This document shows, one piece after another, positions 43,565 through 51,725 of a stretch of 64,000 nt of DNA. This stretch comes from a virus. Below the pieces are notes generated by a model. It saw nothing but the letters and a program-made list of their open reading frames with translations, had not been told where the DNA came from and ran no database searches. The stretch covers positions 1 through 64,000 of the IMG/VR virus record IMGVR_UViG_3300027754_003437, one strand, 5' to 3'. Position 1 is the stretch's first letter. Each line of letters begins with the position of its first letter. Both the position numbers and the translations under genes were made by a program.

Positions 43565-43636
43565 ATGATTGAAATGTTCTTATTCCTGGCCATTACCTTT
43601 GTGATCAAAGTTTGGTTCATCAACCGATACATGTAA
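43565..43636 (+). CDS. 23-residue membrane peptide
   Basis: A short ORF directly after the previous gene, preceded by AAGGAAA, with start MIEMFLFLAITFVIKVWF and end INRYM. The whole peptide is one hydrophobic helix with basic ends. Spacing and tight packing with the next gene support expression. It may act as a small membrane effector. Confidence 0.45.
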   Translation: MIEMFLFLAITFVIKVWFINRYM

Positions 43637-43646
43637 AGAGAAACAT

Positions 43647-43829
43647 ATGAGACTATCACCACTTGACGAGCGTATGAACGCAGACATTGACGCATTGATT
43701 GCCAAATTAGAAGCGGCAAAGGCTTCACGCACCTATCTACAACGTGCCAGCCTTGTGGGCCGAGTAGCCGAGCAGTGCCAAAGTTATGAATTTTACTGGG
43801 AAGATAGACTTCACAGTTTGATGGACTAA
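43647..43829 (+). CDS. Small helical hypothetical protein
   Basis: A 60-residue helical protein with an AGAG site 7 bases before the start. One Cys, many Ala, Leu and Arg. No motif recognised. Lies in a row of very small genes. Confidence 0.45.
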   Translation: MRLSPLDERMNADIDALIAKLEAAKASRTYLQRASLVGRVAEQCQSYEFYWEDRLHSLMD

Positions 43830-43831
43830 CC

Positions 43832-44029
43832 ATGTACGAACTAATCTTTACATTTTTGGTTGTGGCCAAGTCCGGGCTTCCGGGCTTTCACATAGAGCGC
43901 ATGAGTCAGTTTCGTGACGTAGCGGACTGCGAAAAGACCCGGACTTCCATGGTCACATACATGGATCAATTGGTACGTGAACAAAAAATGTTCCCAGGCG
44001 TGTTTGAATGCAGAAAGGTACAGCAATGA
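43832..44029 (+). CDS. Small exported or membrane-anchored peptide
   Basis: A 65-residue protein starting MYELIFTFLVVAKSG, a short hydrophobic leader, followed by a Cys (ADCEKTR) and a late Cys (FECRKV). The pattern xxCE(K/Q)xR..R.QK...C also occurs in the small protein at 51545, suggesting a two-member family of disulfide-bonded envelope peptides. It overlaps the next start by 4 bases. Confidence 0.45.
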   Translation: MYELIFTFLVVAKSGLPGFHIERMSQFRDVADCEKTRTSMVTYMDQLVREQKMFPGVFECRKVQQ

Positions 44030-44295
44030 ACAAAGAAATTACACTAACACCTGCGGGTGGCCGATTCTATCGTGCCATGGCGTTTCATTGGTTCACCGTG
44101 GCTGTGCTAATGCCACCCCTGGCCACAGCCATGATTGCGGCCATACTAAATCCGTTTTGGTTTCGTGACTCAATGTTTAATTTTGTAGAACGCCGGATCA
44201 ACGAATTCACACGCTGGCGCAACAATGTAAAATACCGTATCTATCTTGGATGTGACCCTGTGGTATGGCATACCCTCCGAGGCGACTTGAAATGA
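44026..44295 (+). CDS. Small membrane protein
   Basis: An 89-residue protein. Residues 16-45 form a hydrophobic segment (AFHWFTVAVLMPPLATAMIA then AILNPFWF), enough for one or two membrane passes, followed by a basic tail. The start overlaps the previous stop. No known family; a role at the inner membrane is likely. Confidence 0.5.
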   Translation: MNKEITLTPAGGRFYRAMAFHWFTVAVLMPPLATAMIAAILNPFWFRDSMFNFVERRINEFTRWRNNVKYRIYLGCDPVVWHTLRGDLK

Positions 44296-44600
44296 ACAAA
44301 CTAATCCGCGATGGTCGGGTGGCTGTACTAGTATCGCCAGGCTATGGTGCAGGCTGGAGTTCGTGGAATCCTGACACCGAAGAATTATTGTTTGACTCTG
44401 CTATAGTAGAATTGGTCGAACATAATAAATGGGAAGAACTAGACGTATATGTCAAACTCAAATACCCAGGTATCTATGATGGTGGCATGAGAGATTTAGA
44501 AATAGAGTGGCTTCCTGTGGGCACGGAATTCATCATAAAAGAACACGACGGTGCAGAGACTATTGAAATAAAATCAGACATAATTTGGTACCGGGCTTGA
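44292..44600 (+). CDS. Hypothetical protein
   Basis: A 102-residue protein coupled to the preceding stop. KLIRDGRVAVLVSPGYGAGW is a strong strand-turn unit at the N-terminus; LDVYVKLKYPGIYDGGMRDL follows, and the C-terminus is beta-rich and acidic. It reads as a small soluble alpha/beta domain with conserved-looking Gly and Trp residues. Function unknown. Confidence 0.55.
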   Translation: MNKLIRDGRVAVLVSPGYGAGWSSWNPDTEELLFDSAIVELVEHNKWEELDVYVKLKYPGIYDGGMRDLEIEWLPVGTEFIIKEHDGAETIEIKSDIIWYRA

Positions 44601-44626
44601 CATATACGTAAGCATAAGTAACTGGT

Positions 44627-46573
44627 ATGGAAAAAAGAATAATTCCAATCCAGACTGTTCAAGCGCCTGATCCCCGGCCACAAAATCTAGGACAAGACCC
44701 CCATGTGATTCTTACTGAAATGTACATGGCAGAAAATCGTCCTAGATTAGAAAGCCGCAAGCAAAAGAACTTGACTGAGGTTGTACAGCACACAGATGCC
44801 ACACGCCAAAATCGTGTGGCTCTTGTTGTTGCGCCCGAGTGGACACAACTAGCACCACCTTACGGTATTGCTAGAATGAGCGCATTGTCCAAGCACGGGG
44901 GATGGCCCACACGAGTTTGGGATATCAACATCTTGACCAAACATGAGGCTGGAGTGCCAGAATTATGGACAGCATACGAAGATTGGAAGTGGATTGAGCC
45001 AAACTACAGTCAGAATGTACATCCTATTATTGAGCCAACCCTACGAAAATACATGGCACAGGTTATAGAATGGGCACCCACAGTAATTGGTTTTAGCACA
45101 TGGTATACCAATGACACATGTACCATGTGGATGGCACAAGAATTTAAAAGACTTATCCCGGGTGTGATTATCATTATCGGTGGTGCCAATGCCACTCAAT
45201 TAAAAATGACTCATTCAACCTCGATTGACTATGTGGTCAGCGGCGAGGGCGAATTGTGGTTTGTACGTATACTTGAAAACTTAGAAAATCCCACAGAGGA
45301 AATTCCACAACTTTGTGTGCAAAGTAAAGATCAAAAAATAGATCTTGATTCAATGCCGCCTGCTGACTATTCTGACATGGATATCAGTTTATACGATGGC
45401 CAAGGAATCAGTTGTGAATTCAGTCGTGGCTGCACTAGCAATTGTGTGTACTGCAATGAAACAGTGTTTTGGAAATACCGTTCAAGACAGGCCAGTCGAG
45501 TGTTAGAGGAAATTGAAATTGTGTACCGACAGCAAAATGCAAAATCAGTATGGTTTATTGACAGTTTACTAAATGGCAATTTGCGTGAATTGGAATCATT
45601 TGCACTAGGGTTAATTGATAGAGAAATTAAAATCAAATGGCAAGGATATGCTCGCATTGATGGTAGAATGGATCGAGACTTTTGGGGACTGCTACAAAAA
45701 GCAGGTGCTAGTGGGTTTGCATTTGGTGTTGAATCTGGGTCACAACGAGTGTTGGATCTTATGAAAAAGAATTGCAAGGTTGAGTGGATTGAACAAAACT
45801 TTCAAGATCTAAATGACAACAAATTGAGAAATAATTTTGCCACATGGTTCACTGGTTTTCCTGGGGAAGAATTAACCGATGTAGCACAAACCATGACCAT
45901 GATATGGCGATTACGTATATCAGGCATGGGCGGACTGAGTTCCGGCACATGCGGCCTTGGGCACAACACACCTTTGGAACTAGAACGCGAACGGTTTGGG
46001 GTCCGACCCGAAGGTCAAGACTGGTGTTATGGCTGGGCTACTACCGACGGCAAAAATACCGGATTCACTAGATTTATTCGTTGGAAAACGACCAATATCT
46101 TGATAGAACAATTTAGATTACACAACACACCACCGTGGTTAAAACCTGTCAAACAATATCCTACGTTAGAAAATCACTATAGTATAGAATATGATCCTGC
46201 CAACTGGCTTGATCCTATACCCTGGGAAAAAGACTTTGATTATTACGTAATCAAGGACGACATCAATCCCATTGCCAATCACCTGGTGAATGAGATATGG
46301 CCATTCTTGCGTGTGACTTGGCTGGCCATGGGTGCTTATCAATTTCATCTAGAATTTGATCCCGAACTAGACCTAGAAGAATTTGGTTATCTTCGTTATC
46401 CACGCGGCGGTGATCATAAATTATGGGCAAGGTATGATTTTGAAATCAATGCCTCTGGCGTATGGTCAGCAGATTTTGATATAAGAATGCAAGGTGAACC
46501 ATGGCAAGGGGTACCAACTGATTTTCACTTAGAATGGAAACAAAGTGGCCAATGGGACCGTCCCCGGGCTTGA
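44627..46573 (+). CDS. B12-binding-type radical SAM protein
   Basis: A 648-residue protein. Residues about 60-210 form a Rossmann-like cobalamin-binding domain (VALVVAPEWTQL, VIIIIGGANATQ, VVSGEGE). SRGCTSNCVYCNE (about residues 264-276) is the cluster motif. A TIM-barrel and a long C-terminal region rich in Trp follow. It is the same architecture as the protein at 30853 but clearly diverged. The substrate is unknown; methyl transfer or carbon-skeleton chemistry on lipids, pterins or peptides are typical of the family. Confidence 0.85.
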   Translation: MEKRIIPIQTVQAPDPRPQNLGQDPHVILTEMYMAENRPRLESRKQKNLTEVVQHTDATRQNRVALVVAPEWTQLAPPYGIARMSALSKHGGWPTRVWDINILTKHEAGVPELWTAYEDWKWIEPNYSQNVHPIIEPTLRKYMAQVIEWAPTVIGFSTWYTNDTCTMWMAQEFKRLIPGVIIIIGGANATQLKMTHSTSIDYVVSGEGELWFVRILENLENPTEEIPQLCVQSKDQKIDLDSMPPADYSDMDISLYDGQGISCEFSRGCTSNCVYCNETVFWKYRSRQASRVLEEIEIVYRQQNAKSVWFIDSLLNGNLRELESFALGLIDREIKIKWQGYARIDGRMDRDFWGLLQKAGASGFAFGVESGSQRVLDLMKKNCKVEWIEQNFQDLNDNKLRNNFATWFTGFPGEELTDVAQTMTMIWRLRISGMGGLSSGTCGLGHNTPLELERERFGVRPEGQDWCYGWATTDGKNTGFTRFIRWKTTNILIEQFRLHNTPPWLKPVKQYPTLENHYSIEYDPANWLDPIPWEKDFDYYVIKDDINPIANHLVNEIWPFLRVTWLAMGAYQFHLEFDPELDLEEFGYLRYPRGGDHKLWARYDFEINASGVWSADFDIRMQGEPWQGVPTDFHLEWKQSGQWDRPRA

Positions 46574-46598
46574 CAAAAACTTAGCAATATTATATAAT
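46570..46598 (+). promoter_or_regulatory. sigma70-type promoter
   Basis: TTGACA (46570), 17-base spacer, TATAAT (46593). It serves the DUF6165-like gene and overlaps the radical-SAM stop. Confidence 0.8.
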
Positions 46599-46627
46599 AA
46601 GAATCCATAAAACATGAAAGGCCGTAT

Positions 46628-47008
46628 ATGGAATTCTTACCGGTATTAGAACTGATCGATCGACTCTGCATTGCCAGAGTAAAACATGCTCGTACTCAAG
46701 GTGCAAATCAAGTTGAACTTGATTGGTACGAGGACAAGTTCCGCCAACTCCCCCAAAGTGTAGAACTGGATGCAGATATTCAAGCAATGACTGACATCCA
46801 CCATGCCATCTGGGATCTGGAGTGGCAACTGAAATCTGGAGTGGAGCAGATGTTGAGCCTACAAGAGATTGGTCGTAGAGCAATTGCCATTCGCGATTTC
46901 AACAACAAGCGGATCGCTTACAAAAACTCCATTGCCACTATCTTGGGGCATCCTGTGCGGGAAATCAAACAGGACCACTTGGCAGATGGCACTGTTGACA
47001 CTAAATAG
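46628..47008 (+). CDS. DUF6165-like helical protein
   Basis: A 126-residue helical protein. The order ELIDRL, K-rich helix, IHHAIWDLEWQL, EIGRRAIAIRDFNNKR and a final IK pattern matches the DUF6165 family, found beside glycan genes in bacteria and in phages. The family has no known activity. AAAGG lies before the start. Confidence 0.5.
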   Translation: MEFLPVLELIDRLCIARVKHARTQGANQVELDWYEDKFRQLPQSVELDADIQAMTDIHHAIWDLEWQLKSGVEQMLSLQEIGRRAIAIRDFNNKRIAYKNSIATILGHPVREIKQDHLADGTVDTK

Positions 47009-47011
47009 GTA

Positions 47012-47057
47012 AAAGCACTGGACTTTGATAAATAAAAGCATTGGAGTCCAGTGCTTT
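47012..47057 (+). promoter_or_regulatory. 13-bp hairpin with late promoter in its loop
   Basis: AAAGCACTGGACT (47012-47024) pairs perfectly with AGTCCAGTGCTTT (47045-47057), ending at the base before the ATG at 47058. The 20-base loop contains GATAAATA (47027-47034). RNA reading in from upstream would pair the start region; RNA begun at about 47040 would lack the left arm. This is the logic known for T4 I-TevI and other late T4 genes. Confidence 0.7.
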
Positions 47058-47615
47058 ATGATATGCCTACATTGCTCGAAAGAGTTTACAAGTAAAATTG
47101 GTTATTCTAACCATGTCCGCAGATGCCCGAAAAATCCAGATAGGATACATGAAGGATTAACGGACGCAGGCAGAGAACGTATTCGTCAGTCTACTATTGC
47201 TCAAAACAAAAAACAATGGAACGACCCTGAGTTTAGAATCAAGCATCAAGAATCAATGAAACGTGCTGTGCAGGAGAACCCAGAATCGTATAGTTCATCA
47301 AATAGAGGCAGGACCAAACAAATAATAGTTGACGGAATAACACTACAAGGGCAGTGGGAAGTTGATTTTTATATGTGGGCAAAAGAAGCCGGACTGAATC
47401 CACAAAGACCGTCAAAGGCATTCAGATATGTTTGGAATGGTGATAGGTGGTATCATCCAGATTTTTACATTGAGTCTAAGGACTTATATGTTGAAGTCAA
47501 AGGATATGAAACGGATAGAGATCGATCAAAGTGGTCGCAATTTTCTGAAAAGTTGTGTATAATCAAAGAAAAAGAAATAAAGCAAATCCGTGAAGGTTGT
47601 TTTGTGGGACTTTAG
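47058..47615 (+). CDS. Putative homing endonuclease (zinc finger + PD-(D/E)xK/Vsr-like)
   Basis: A 185-residue protein. A C2H2-like finger (CLHCSKEFTSKIGYSNHVRRC) at the N-terminus, in two parts, is followed by a basic linker resembling NUMOD-type DNA-binding repeats. The C-terminal 90 residues look like a Vsr/EDxHD-type nuclease: QGQWEVDFYMW, WYHPDFYI and DLYVEVKGYE, giving Glu, Asp and ExK. The start at 47058 is set by the hairpin geometry. The stop TAG lies inside the next tRNA gene, and such genes typically insert next to tRNAs. Confidence 0.65.
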   Translation: MICLHCSKEFTSKIGYSNHVRRCPKNPDRIHEGLTDAGRERIRQSTIAQNKKQWNDPEFRIKHQESMKRAVQENPESYSSSNRGRTKQIIVDGITLQGQWEVDFYMWAKEAGLNPQRPSKAFRYVWNGDRWYHPDFYIESKDLYVEVKGYETDRDRSKWSQFSEKLCIIKEKEIKQIREGCFVGL

Positions 47616-47679
47616 CATAGAGGTAGTGCCGAGAACTCATAATTCTTAAGGGACTGGTTCGAATCCAGTAGGTCCCACA
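47604..47679 (+). tRNA. tRNA with CAT anticodon (Met or Ile2)
   Basis: Acceptor GTGGGAC/GTCCCAC, anticodon stem GAGAA/TTCTT with loop CTCATAA, T-arm CTGGTTCGAATCCAG. No CCA is encoded. Its 5' 12 bases overlap the end of the homing-endonuclease gene. Elongator Met or lysidine-type Ile cannot be told apart from sequence. Confidence 0.85.
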
Positions 47680-47698
47680 AAGCAACTTGCACCATTCG

Positions 47699-47773
47699 CT
47701 GGCGTTCGTTCAACGGATAGGACATCTTTCTTCTAAAGAGATAATAGTGGTTCGATTCCACTACGCCGGACCA
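47699..47773 (+). tRNA. tRNA-Arg (TCT)
   Basis: Acceptor CTGGCGT/ACGCCGG, anticodon loop CTTCTAA in a TCTTT/AAAGA stem, T-arm with GTTCGATTC, encoded CCA. It reads AGA/AGG, which is often rare in host genes. Confidence 0.92.
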
Positions 47774-47779
47774 AATACT

Positions 47780-48301
47780 ATGACCAAAATAAATTCCAGT
47801 CCCGAACGTCATACCTTTCAAGAACAAAGTTACATCGACCGATGCCGGGAAGAAGGTAACAATCCCAGCGAGGATTACTTGAATATGTTCAAGTCTCGGC
47901 GTGAGCAGGATCAAGAACGCATGGCCGATCCTGCCTGGCAAAAAAACAACATGGAATACGACTTGCGCAGTACCCCGTGGATCTGTGACAAAGTCAAGAG
48001 CAATAAAACTTACGCTCAGAACTTGTATGCGGCCATGTGTAACATGGAGTTTGTGAAAAACGAGGTCTGGCCTTTGCTCAAGGATCAACGCTGGAGTGCC
48101 AGTTGGCGCTATGCAGGCGGCATTGTGGCTGACATGCGCGAATCGGGCGACTACATTGAGTGGTACTGCTCGGGCATACAGGGTGAGCCTGATGAGGACT
48201 GGGTAGATCTAGGGCATGTGCCCGAAGGCACTGTAACGGATCAAATACGCGAGGATTTGTTCCGATTGGGATGGATTCCAAAAGATTCGAATGATGTTTG
48301 A
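47780..48301 (+). CDS. Hypothetical protein downstream of tRNAs
   Basis: A 173-residue acidic protein. Met at 47780 begins just after the tRNA-Arg CCA; longer starts would run through the tRNA. Conserved-looking segments are RSTPWICDKVKSN, ASWRYAGGIVADMR and EWYCSGIQGEPDEDW. The C-terminal half has a beta-rich, acidic pattern. No family is recognised. Confidence 0.55.
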   Translation: MTKINSSPERHTFQEQSYIDRCREEGNNPSEDYLNMFKSRREQDQERMADPAWQKNNMEYDLRSTPWICDKVKSNKTYAQNLYAAMCNMEFVKNEVWPLLKDQRWSASWRYAGGIVADMRESGDYIEWYCSGIQGEPDEDWVDLGHVPEGTVTDQIREDLFRLGWIPKDSNDV

Positions 48302-48307
48302 TAAATA
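48300..48307 (+). promoter_or_regulatory. Late promoter-like GATAAATA
   Basis: Ends 29 bases before the ATG at 48336; CTAGGAG gives a normal ribosome-binding site in the leader. Confidence 0.5.
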
Positions 48308-48335
48308 ATTGTACAAAACCCCCTAGGAGATATAC

Positions 48336-49310
48336 ATGTCAAAACCCCGTAAAATCAGATGGCTTATTGCACATCAGCCACAAGAGTTATTTGTGCGTAC
48401 CGCTCGAGCATTCAGCGAAGAACTCAATAAAACTTGTGCCGGTGAACTAGAAGTTGAAATTTTAACCTATCCAGAATATCGCGAAAAATATCGTTCTATT
48501 CCCAACCTAGAAATCCTTGATCAAGCCGATGTTGACATTGACGCCGCTATCAAGAGTTTTTGGCAAGCACTGTTCGATAGTGAAATAGAAATGAGCCAAA
48601 TCCAAGTTGGACAAGTTGGAGAATTATACTCTGATTTCCATGCTCTGGACATGCCATTTATATTTGACAATCACGATCATGTGAGCGAAACATTAGAAGG
48701 CCCAATAGGTCAAGAACTGTGCTACAACCTGGGACAGAAGTCAGGTGTGACTGGATTGGCATTTACCTATTCCGGCGGCTATCGTGTGATTGGCAGTGAC
48801 GAACCTATCCTAACTTTGGATGAGTTGAAAAACAAACGCATTGTTGTTCAAAACCCAATCACACTAGGCACCACTATTGAAAGCATGGGCGGAAAAGCAA
48901 TTCCGATAAAACCATGCCTTTGGAACAAATACGACTTGATAGGCAAAGGTGAAGCCGATGCTGTGGAAACGACCTATCTACGATTCAACGGCAAACATGT
49001 GCTCAAAACCAATCATTCCATGTTCATGACCACTATTGTGGTCAGCAACAAGTTTTGGGATTCATTGACTGACCAACAACAGCAAGCATTTAGTCAGGCT
49101 GCACTGGTGGCATCACGCAAAGAGCGTGAATGGAGCATTCAAGATGGTGAAACATTCGAAGCCAATGCCGTTAAGAATGGTATTACCATTACTGAAATCT
49201 CTAAGCAAGACACTGAGGCATTAAAGCACAAGTCTCAAATGACTTATGTCAAAACCAAATATTTCTTCACACCTGATTTAGTAAAACGCATTAGACAAAC
49301 TCGACACTAA
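48336..49310 (+). CDS. DctP-type TRAP substrate-binding-like protein without signal peptide
   Basis: A 324-residue protein with the DctP layout: IPNLEILDQADVDI, PFIFDNHDHVS, GLAFTYSGGYRVI, LDELKNKRIVVQNP (the LKGLK-type motif) and an Arg/Glu-rich C-terminus with ALKHKSQ. DctP proteins bind organic acids and pass them to TRAP transporters in the periplasm. Here the N-terminus (MSKPRKIRWLI) has no Sec signal, so the protein may stay in the cytoplasm as a sensor or sequestering protein. A UUCG hairpin terminator follows. Confidence 0.8.
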   Translation: MSKPRKIRWLIAHQPQELFVRTARAFSEELNKTCAGELEVEILTYPEYREKYRSIPNLEILDQADVDIDAAIKSFWQALFDSEIEMSQIQVGQVGELYSDFHALDMPFIFDNHDHVSETLEGPIGQELCYNLGQKSGVTGLAFTYSGGYRVIGSDEPILTLDELKNKRIVVQNPITLGTTIESMGGKAIPIKPCLWNKYDLIGKGEADAVETTYLRFNGKHVLKTNHSMFMTTIVVSNKFWDSLTDQQQQAFSQAALVASRKEREWSIQDGETFEANAVKNGITITEISKQDTEALKHKSQMTYVKTKYFFTPDLVKRIRQTRH

Positions 49311-49312
49311 AA

Positions 49313-49332
49313 AAAGCGGCTTCGGCCGCTTT
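49313..49332 (+). terminator. Rho-independent terminator with TTCG loop
   Basis: AAAGCGGC-TTCG-GCCGCTTT directly after the DctP stop, followed by CTTAT. An 8-bp stem with the very stable TTCG tetraloop. The T-tail is short. Confidence 0.8.
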
Positions 49333-49334
49333 CT

Positions 49335-49342
49335 TATAAATA
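49335..49342 (+). promoter_or_regulatory. TATAAATA motif with no gene start nearby
   Basis: Perfect late consensus directly after the terminator. No ORF begins within 100 bases; it may start a non-coding leader or the TctC transcript. Confidence 0.4.
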
Positions 49343-49444
49343 TTTCTGTAACGCCAGCAACAGGCTGACGTCGGTATTTCCAGTGACGCCTGGGGTAGTA
49401 ACCCTTTTACTGACATAACTATGCTCAGAACGCCGCACCGTATG

Positions 49445-49473
49445 TAGACCTCCTACTAGCAATTGTGTATAAT
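49445..49473 (+). promoter_or_regulatory. sigma70-type promoter for first TctC gene
   Basis: TAGACC (49445), 17-base spacer, TATAAT (49468). CTCCTA at 49450 can pair with TAGGAG at 49481, the ribosome-binding site, so read-through RNA could mask it. About 100 bases upstream (49343-49444) show no gene. Confidence 0.7.
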
Positions 49474-49491
49474 AGACTTTTAGGAGAAACC

Positions 49492-50376
49492 ATGATCAAA
49501 AAATTCACACAATTCATTTTTGCTTTGGCATTTTCGGCCACAGTATTTGCCGGAGACCCAATCACTATTGTTGTTCCAACACCGCCAGGTGGTGCAATTG
49601 ATATCACTGCACGTAGTTTATCAAAGGCATTGATGAACAAGGGACATGACAACGTGGTGGTATATCACCCCGGTGCCAACGGAGACATTGCTCTGAACAT
49701 TGCTGTGGAAAAACGAGACAATATTATATTTGTTGCAAGTTCTGCAAACTTTGTATTTTCCAATGTGTTGCTCAATAGAGAAAACATCTATGCCACAAAA
49801 ACACAACTGCTAGGACCATCTGTTACCAACCCAATGGTTTTTATCACTCCCGAATCTGGTGAAGTCAAAACGTTCCGAGAACTGATTGAATCAGCAAAGA
49901 AAAAAGAAACTGTGTGTGGTGTCAGCAACAGCCACGGTGAAATCGAACTCAAACAAATCAACTCCACCTACGGCACTAAATTTGTACCAGTGCCCTACAA
50001 AGGAACAGGCCAGATGATTCCGGACATTGTGGGTGGTCATACTCCCTGTGGCTACGATCAGATTGCGGCGTACACTGGATTAGAAGGCAAAGTAAAATTC
50101 CTTGCATCCAGCAAGGCTGTGCGTAGTGACATTCCTGCCATGAGTACTGTGTTGCCAAAATATCAATTTGAGACTTGGTATGCCACAGCAATTCCCAACA
50201 ACAGCAATTTGTTGAAGAATGCAGAATTGATCAGCATTATCAAAACATGGAACCAGGATGCAGAACTGACCAAACCTCTTACAGAAAGAAGTTTTGTAGT
50301 GGTCAAAGCAGATGCTGACTTGAATGCCAGGGCCGTCAAAGAAACTGAATACTACAGAGATCAACTTAAAAAATAA
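49492..50376 (+). CDS. tctC: TctC-type periplasmic solute-binding protein
   Basis: A 294-residue protein. Start at 49492 follows TAGGAG and gives a Sec signal peptide (MIKKFTQFIFALAFSATVFA, cleavage after the FA). The mature part has the TctC/Bug layout: ITIVVPTPPGGAIDITAR, then VPYKGTGQMIPDIVGG. These proteins bind carboxylic acids for the tripartite tricarboxylate transporter or sensor kinases. A phage-encoded exported receptor is unusual. The second copy is at 52730. Confidence 0.9.
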   Translation: MIKKFTQFIFALAFSATVFAGDPITIVVPTPPGGAIDITARSLSKALMNKGHDNVVVYHPGANGDIALNIAVEKRDNIIFVASSANFVFSNVLLNRENIYATKTQLLGPSVTNPMVFITPESGEVKTFRELIESAKKKETVCGVSNSHGEIELKQINSTYGTKFVPVPYKGTGQMIPDIVGGHTPCGYDQIAAYTGLEGKVKFLASSKAVRSDIPAMSTVLPKYQFETWYATAIPNNSNLLKNAELISIIKTWNQDAELTKPLTERSFVVVKADADLNARAVKETEYYRDQLKK

Positions 50377-50377
50377 C

Positions 50378-51493
50378 ATGGTATCATATCAAGTAAACGG
50401 GCAACATTACAACAATGTGTTTCTAGCCCTGCGAGATTGCTGGAAAAACAATCACGAACTTAAATTTTACTGTTATGACTATGAGTTTGATCAATTTGAT
50501 TGGACTCTGGAACCCGAAGCATCGCTAGACTTCTTGATGACGCAACATGCTCTTGCCTTGCGTGAGAAATATGAGCGACTGATTCTGTTATGGAGTGGCG
50601 GCACTGACAGTCATACTATCTACAACATTTTTAAACGTAACAATATTCACATTGACGAACTGATCATCAAGGCCGGAGAAGATTCAGAAATGTTTCCCGA
50701 GCGCAATGTATACTGGATCCAAAATAATCACTGGGATCCAACCACAATCATCACACGCTACGATGATCACGACACTGACCTGCGACTGATTGATTTGCCC
50801 GACGAAGACTGGGTATGGAAGAACAAAGGCGACCTACTCAAATACGGCAACACAAGTTCTGCAGATGCTGTGAAATTTCTGTGCGAAAAAAATCACGCCG
50901 GGCACACATGGAAAGCCATAGGTGGCTACGAAAAACCCAGACTGATCTATCGTGACGGTGCTTGGTATCATAGACAACTCAGCATGGTGCTACAACCTAC
51001 AATGGGCCATGATTATATTGAACATTTTTTCTTTGAGCCATTGATTGCAATCAAACAAGCACACATGGTCAAACGTGCGGTTAAAAACATCATTAAACAA
51101 ACTGCACAACCGTTGTACAGTAATGACTGGGCTGAGTCCAAATGGGACAAAGATCCTGCAGGATACCGTGCCTGGGCCACTGCTTGCGGAAGACACGACG
51201 AAGTTTATATCGGAGTCAGCCACACACAAAAAATTGGCAACGAATCTTTTGATCAACTGCAACTACAGGTACACGGTGACTGGCGCAATGTACACAGTTC
51301 TGATCGACATCTGCTTCATGACTTGTCCGACAACAATCCGGCAGCGGTAAACTATCTCAAAGGATTTCATAATTTGACCAGTGAGTTTGGATTTACCAAT
51401 TGGTTACGGGACAACGGCTGGTTTAGATCTGGCGACATGCGTTTTAGCAGTTTGAAATTTACATGGTCAAAGGAGTACTGTATCGGTCCATGA
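50378..51493 (+). CDS. PP-loop ATPase-like protein
   Basis: A 371-residue protein starting one base after the TctC stop. LLWSGGTDSHTIYN (about residues 69-82) is the PP-loop that binds ATP in asparagine synthetases, QueC, TilS and similar adenylating enzymes. A His/Asp-rich middle and a terminal YCIGP follow. It is too long for QueC (about 230) and lacks its zinc Cys set. A paralogue is at 55041. The acceptor is unknown; tRNA, peptide or nucleotide are possible. Confidence 0.65.
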   Translation: MVSYQVNGQHYNNVFLALRDCWKNNHELKFYCYDYEFDQFDWTLEPEASLDFLMTQHALALREKYERLILLWSGGTDSHTIYNIFKRNNIHIDELIIKAGEDSEMFPERNVYWIQNNHWDPTTIITRYDDHDTDLRLIDLPDEDWVWKNKGDLLKYGNTSSADAVKFLCEKNHAGHTWKAIGGYEKPRLIYRDGAWYHRQLSMVLQPTMGHDYIEHFFFEPLIAIKQAHMVKRAVKNIIKQTAQPLYSNDWAESKWDKDPAGYRAWATACGRHDEVYIGVSHTQKIGNESFDQLQLQVHGDWRNVHSSDRHLLHDLSDNNPAAVNYLKGFHNLTSEFGFTNWLRDNGWFRSGDMRFSSLKFTWSKEYCIGP

Positions 51494-51517
51494 CCAGTGG
51501 ATTTTTAACTACTGGGC

Positions 51518-51525
51518 TATAAATA
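51518..51525 (+). promoter_or_regulatory. Late promoter TATAAATA
   Basis: Perfect consensus, 20 bases before the ATG at 51545, with an AGGA site in between. Confidence 0.6.
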
Positions 51526-51544
51526 CAGTAGTTAGGATTTTGCC

Positions 51545-51724
51545 ATGAGCCGGACTCTGATCTGGGTGTTGAGTTTTAGTGTCTTAGGACCGGTGCCTGA
51601 GTATGGCGAACAGGCCAAGTTCAAAACTCAGGCAGAATGCGAGCAAGCCCGAGTTCAAAAACGTGAAGAATTCCGGGCACAAAACAAACAGATTGTGGCC
51701 GCATGTCATGTGAGTACCAAATAG
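51545..51724 (+). CDS. 59-residue putative exported peptide
   Basis: Starts MSRTLIWVLSFSVLGPV, a hydrophobic leader, then AECEQARVQKREEFRAQ and a final ACHV. Two Cys residues could bond after export. It resembles the 65-residue protein at 43832 in layout. It lies between a PP-loop gene and the tmRNA. Confidence 0.5.
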   Translation: MSRTLIWVLSFSVLGPVPEYGEQAKFKTQAECEQARVQKREEFRAQNKQIVAACHVSTK

Positions 51725-51725
51725 G

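Noticed and set aside
44597-44626. TTGACA upstream of the radical-SAM gene at 44627 as a promoter
   Set aside because: No -10 element is found at a usable spacing, so the match was not listed.
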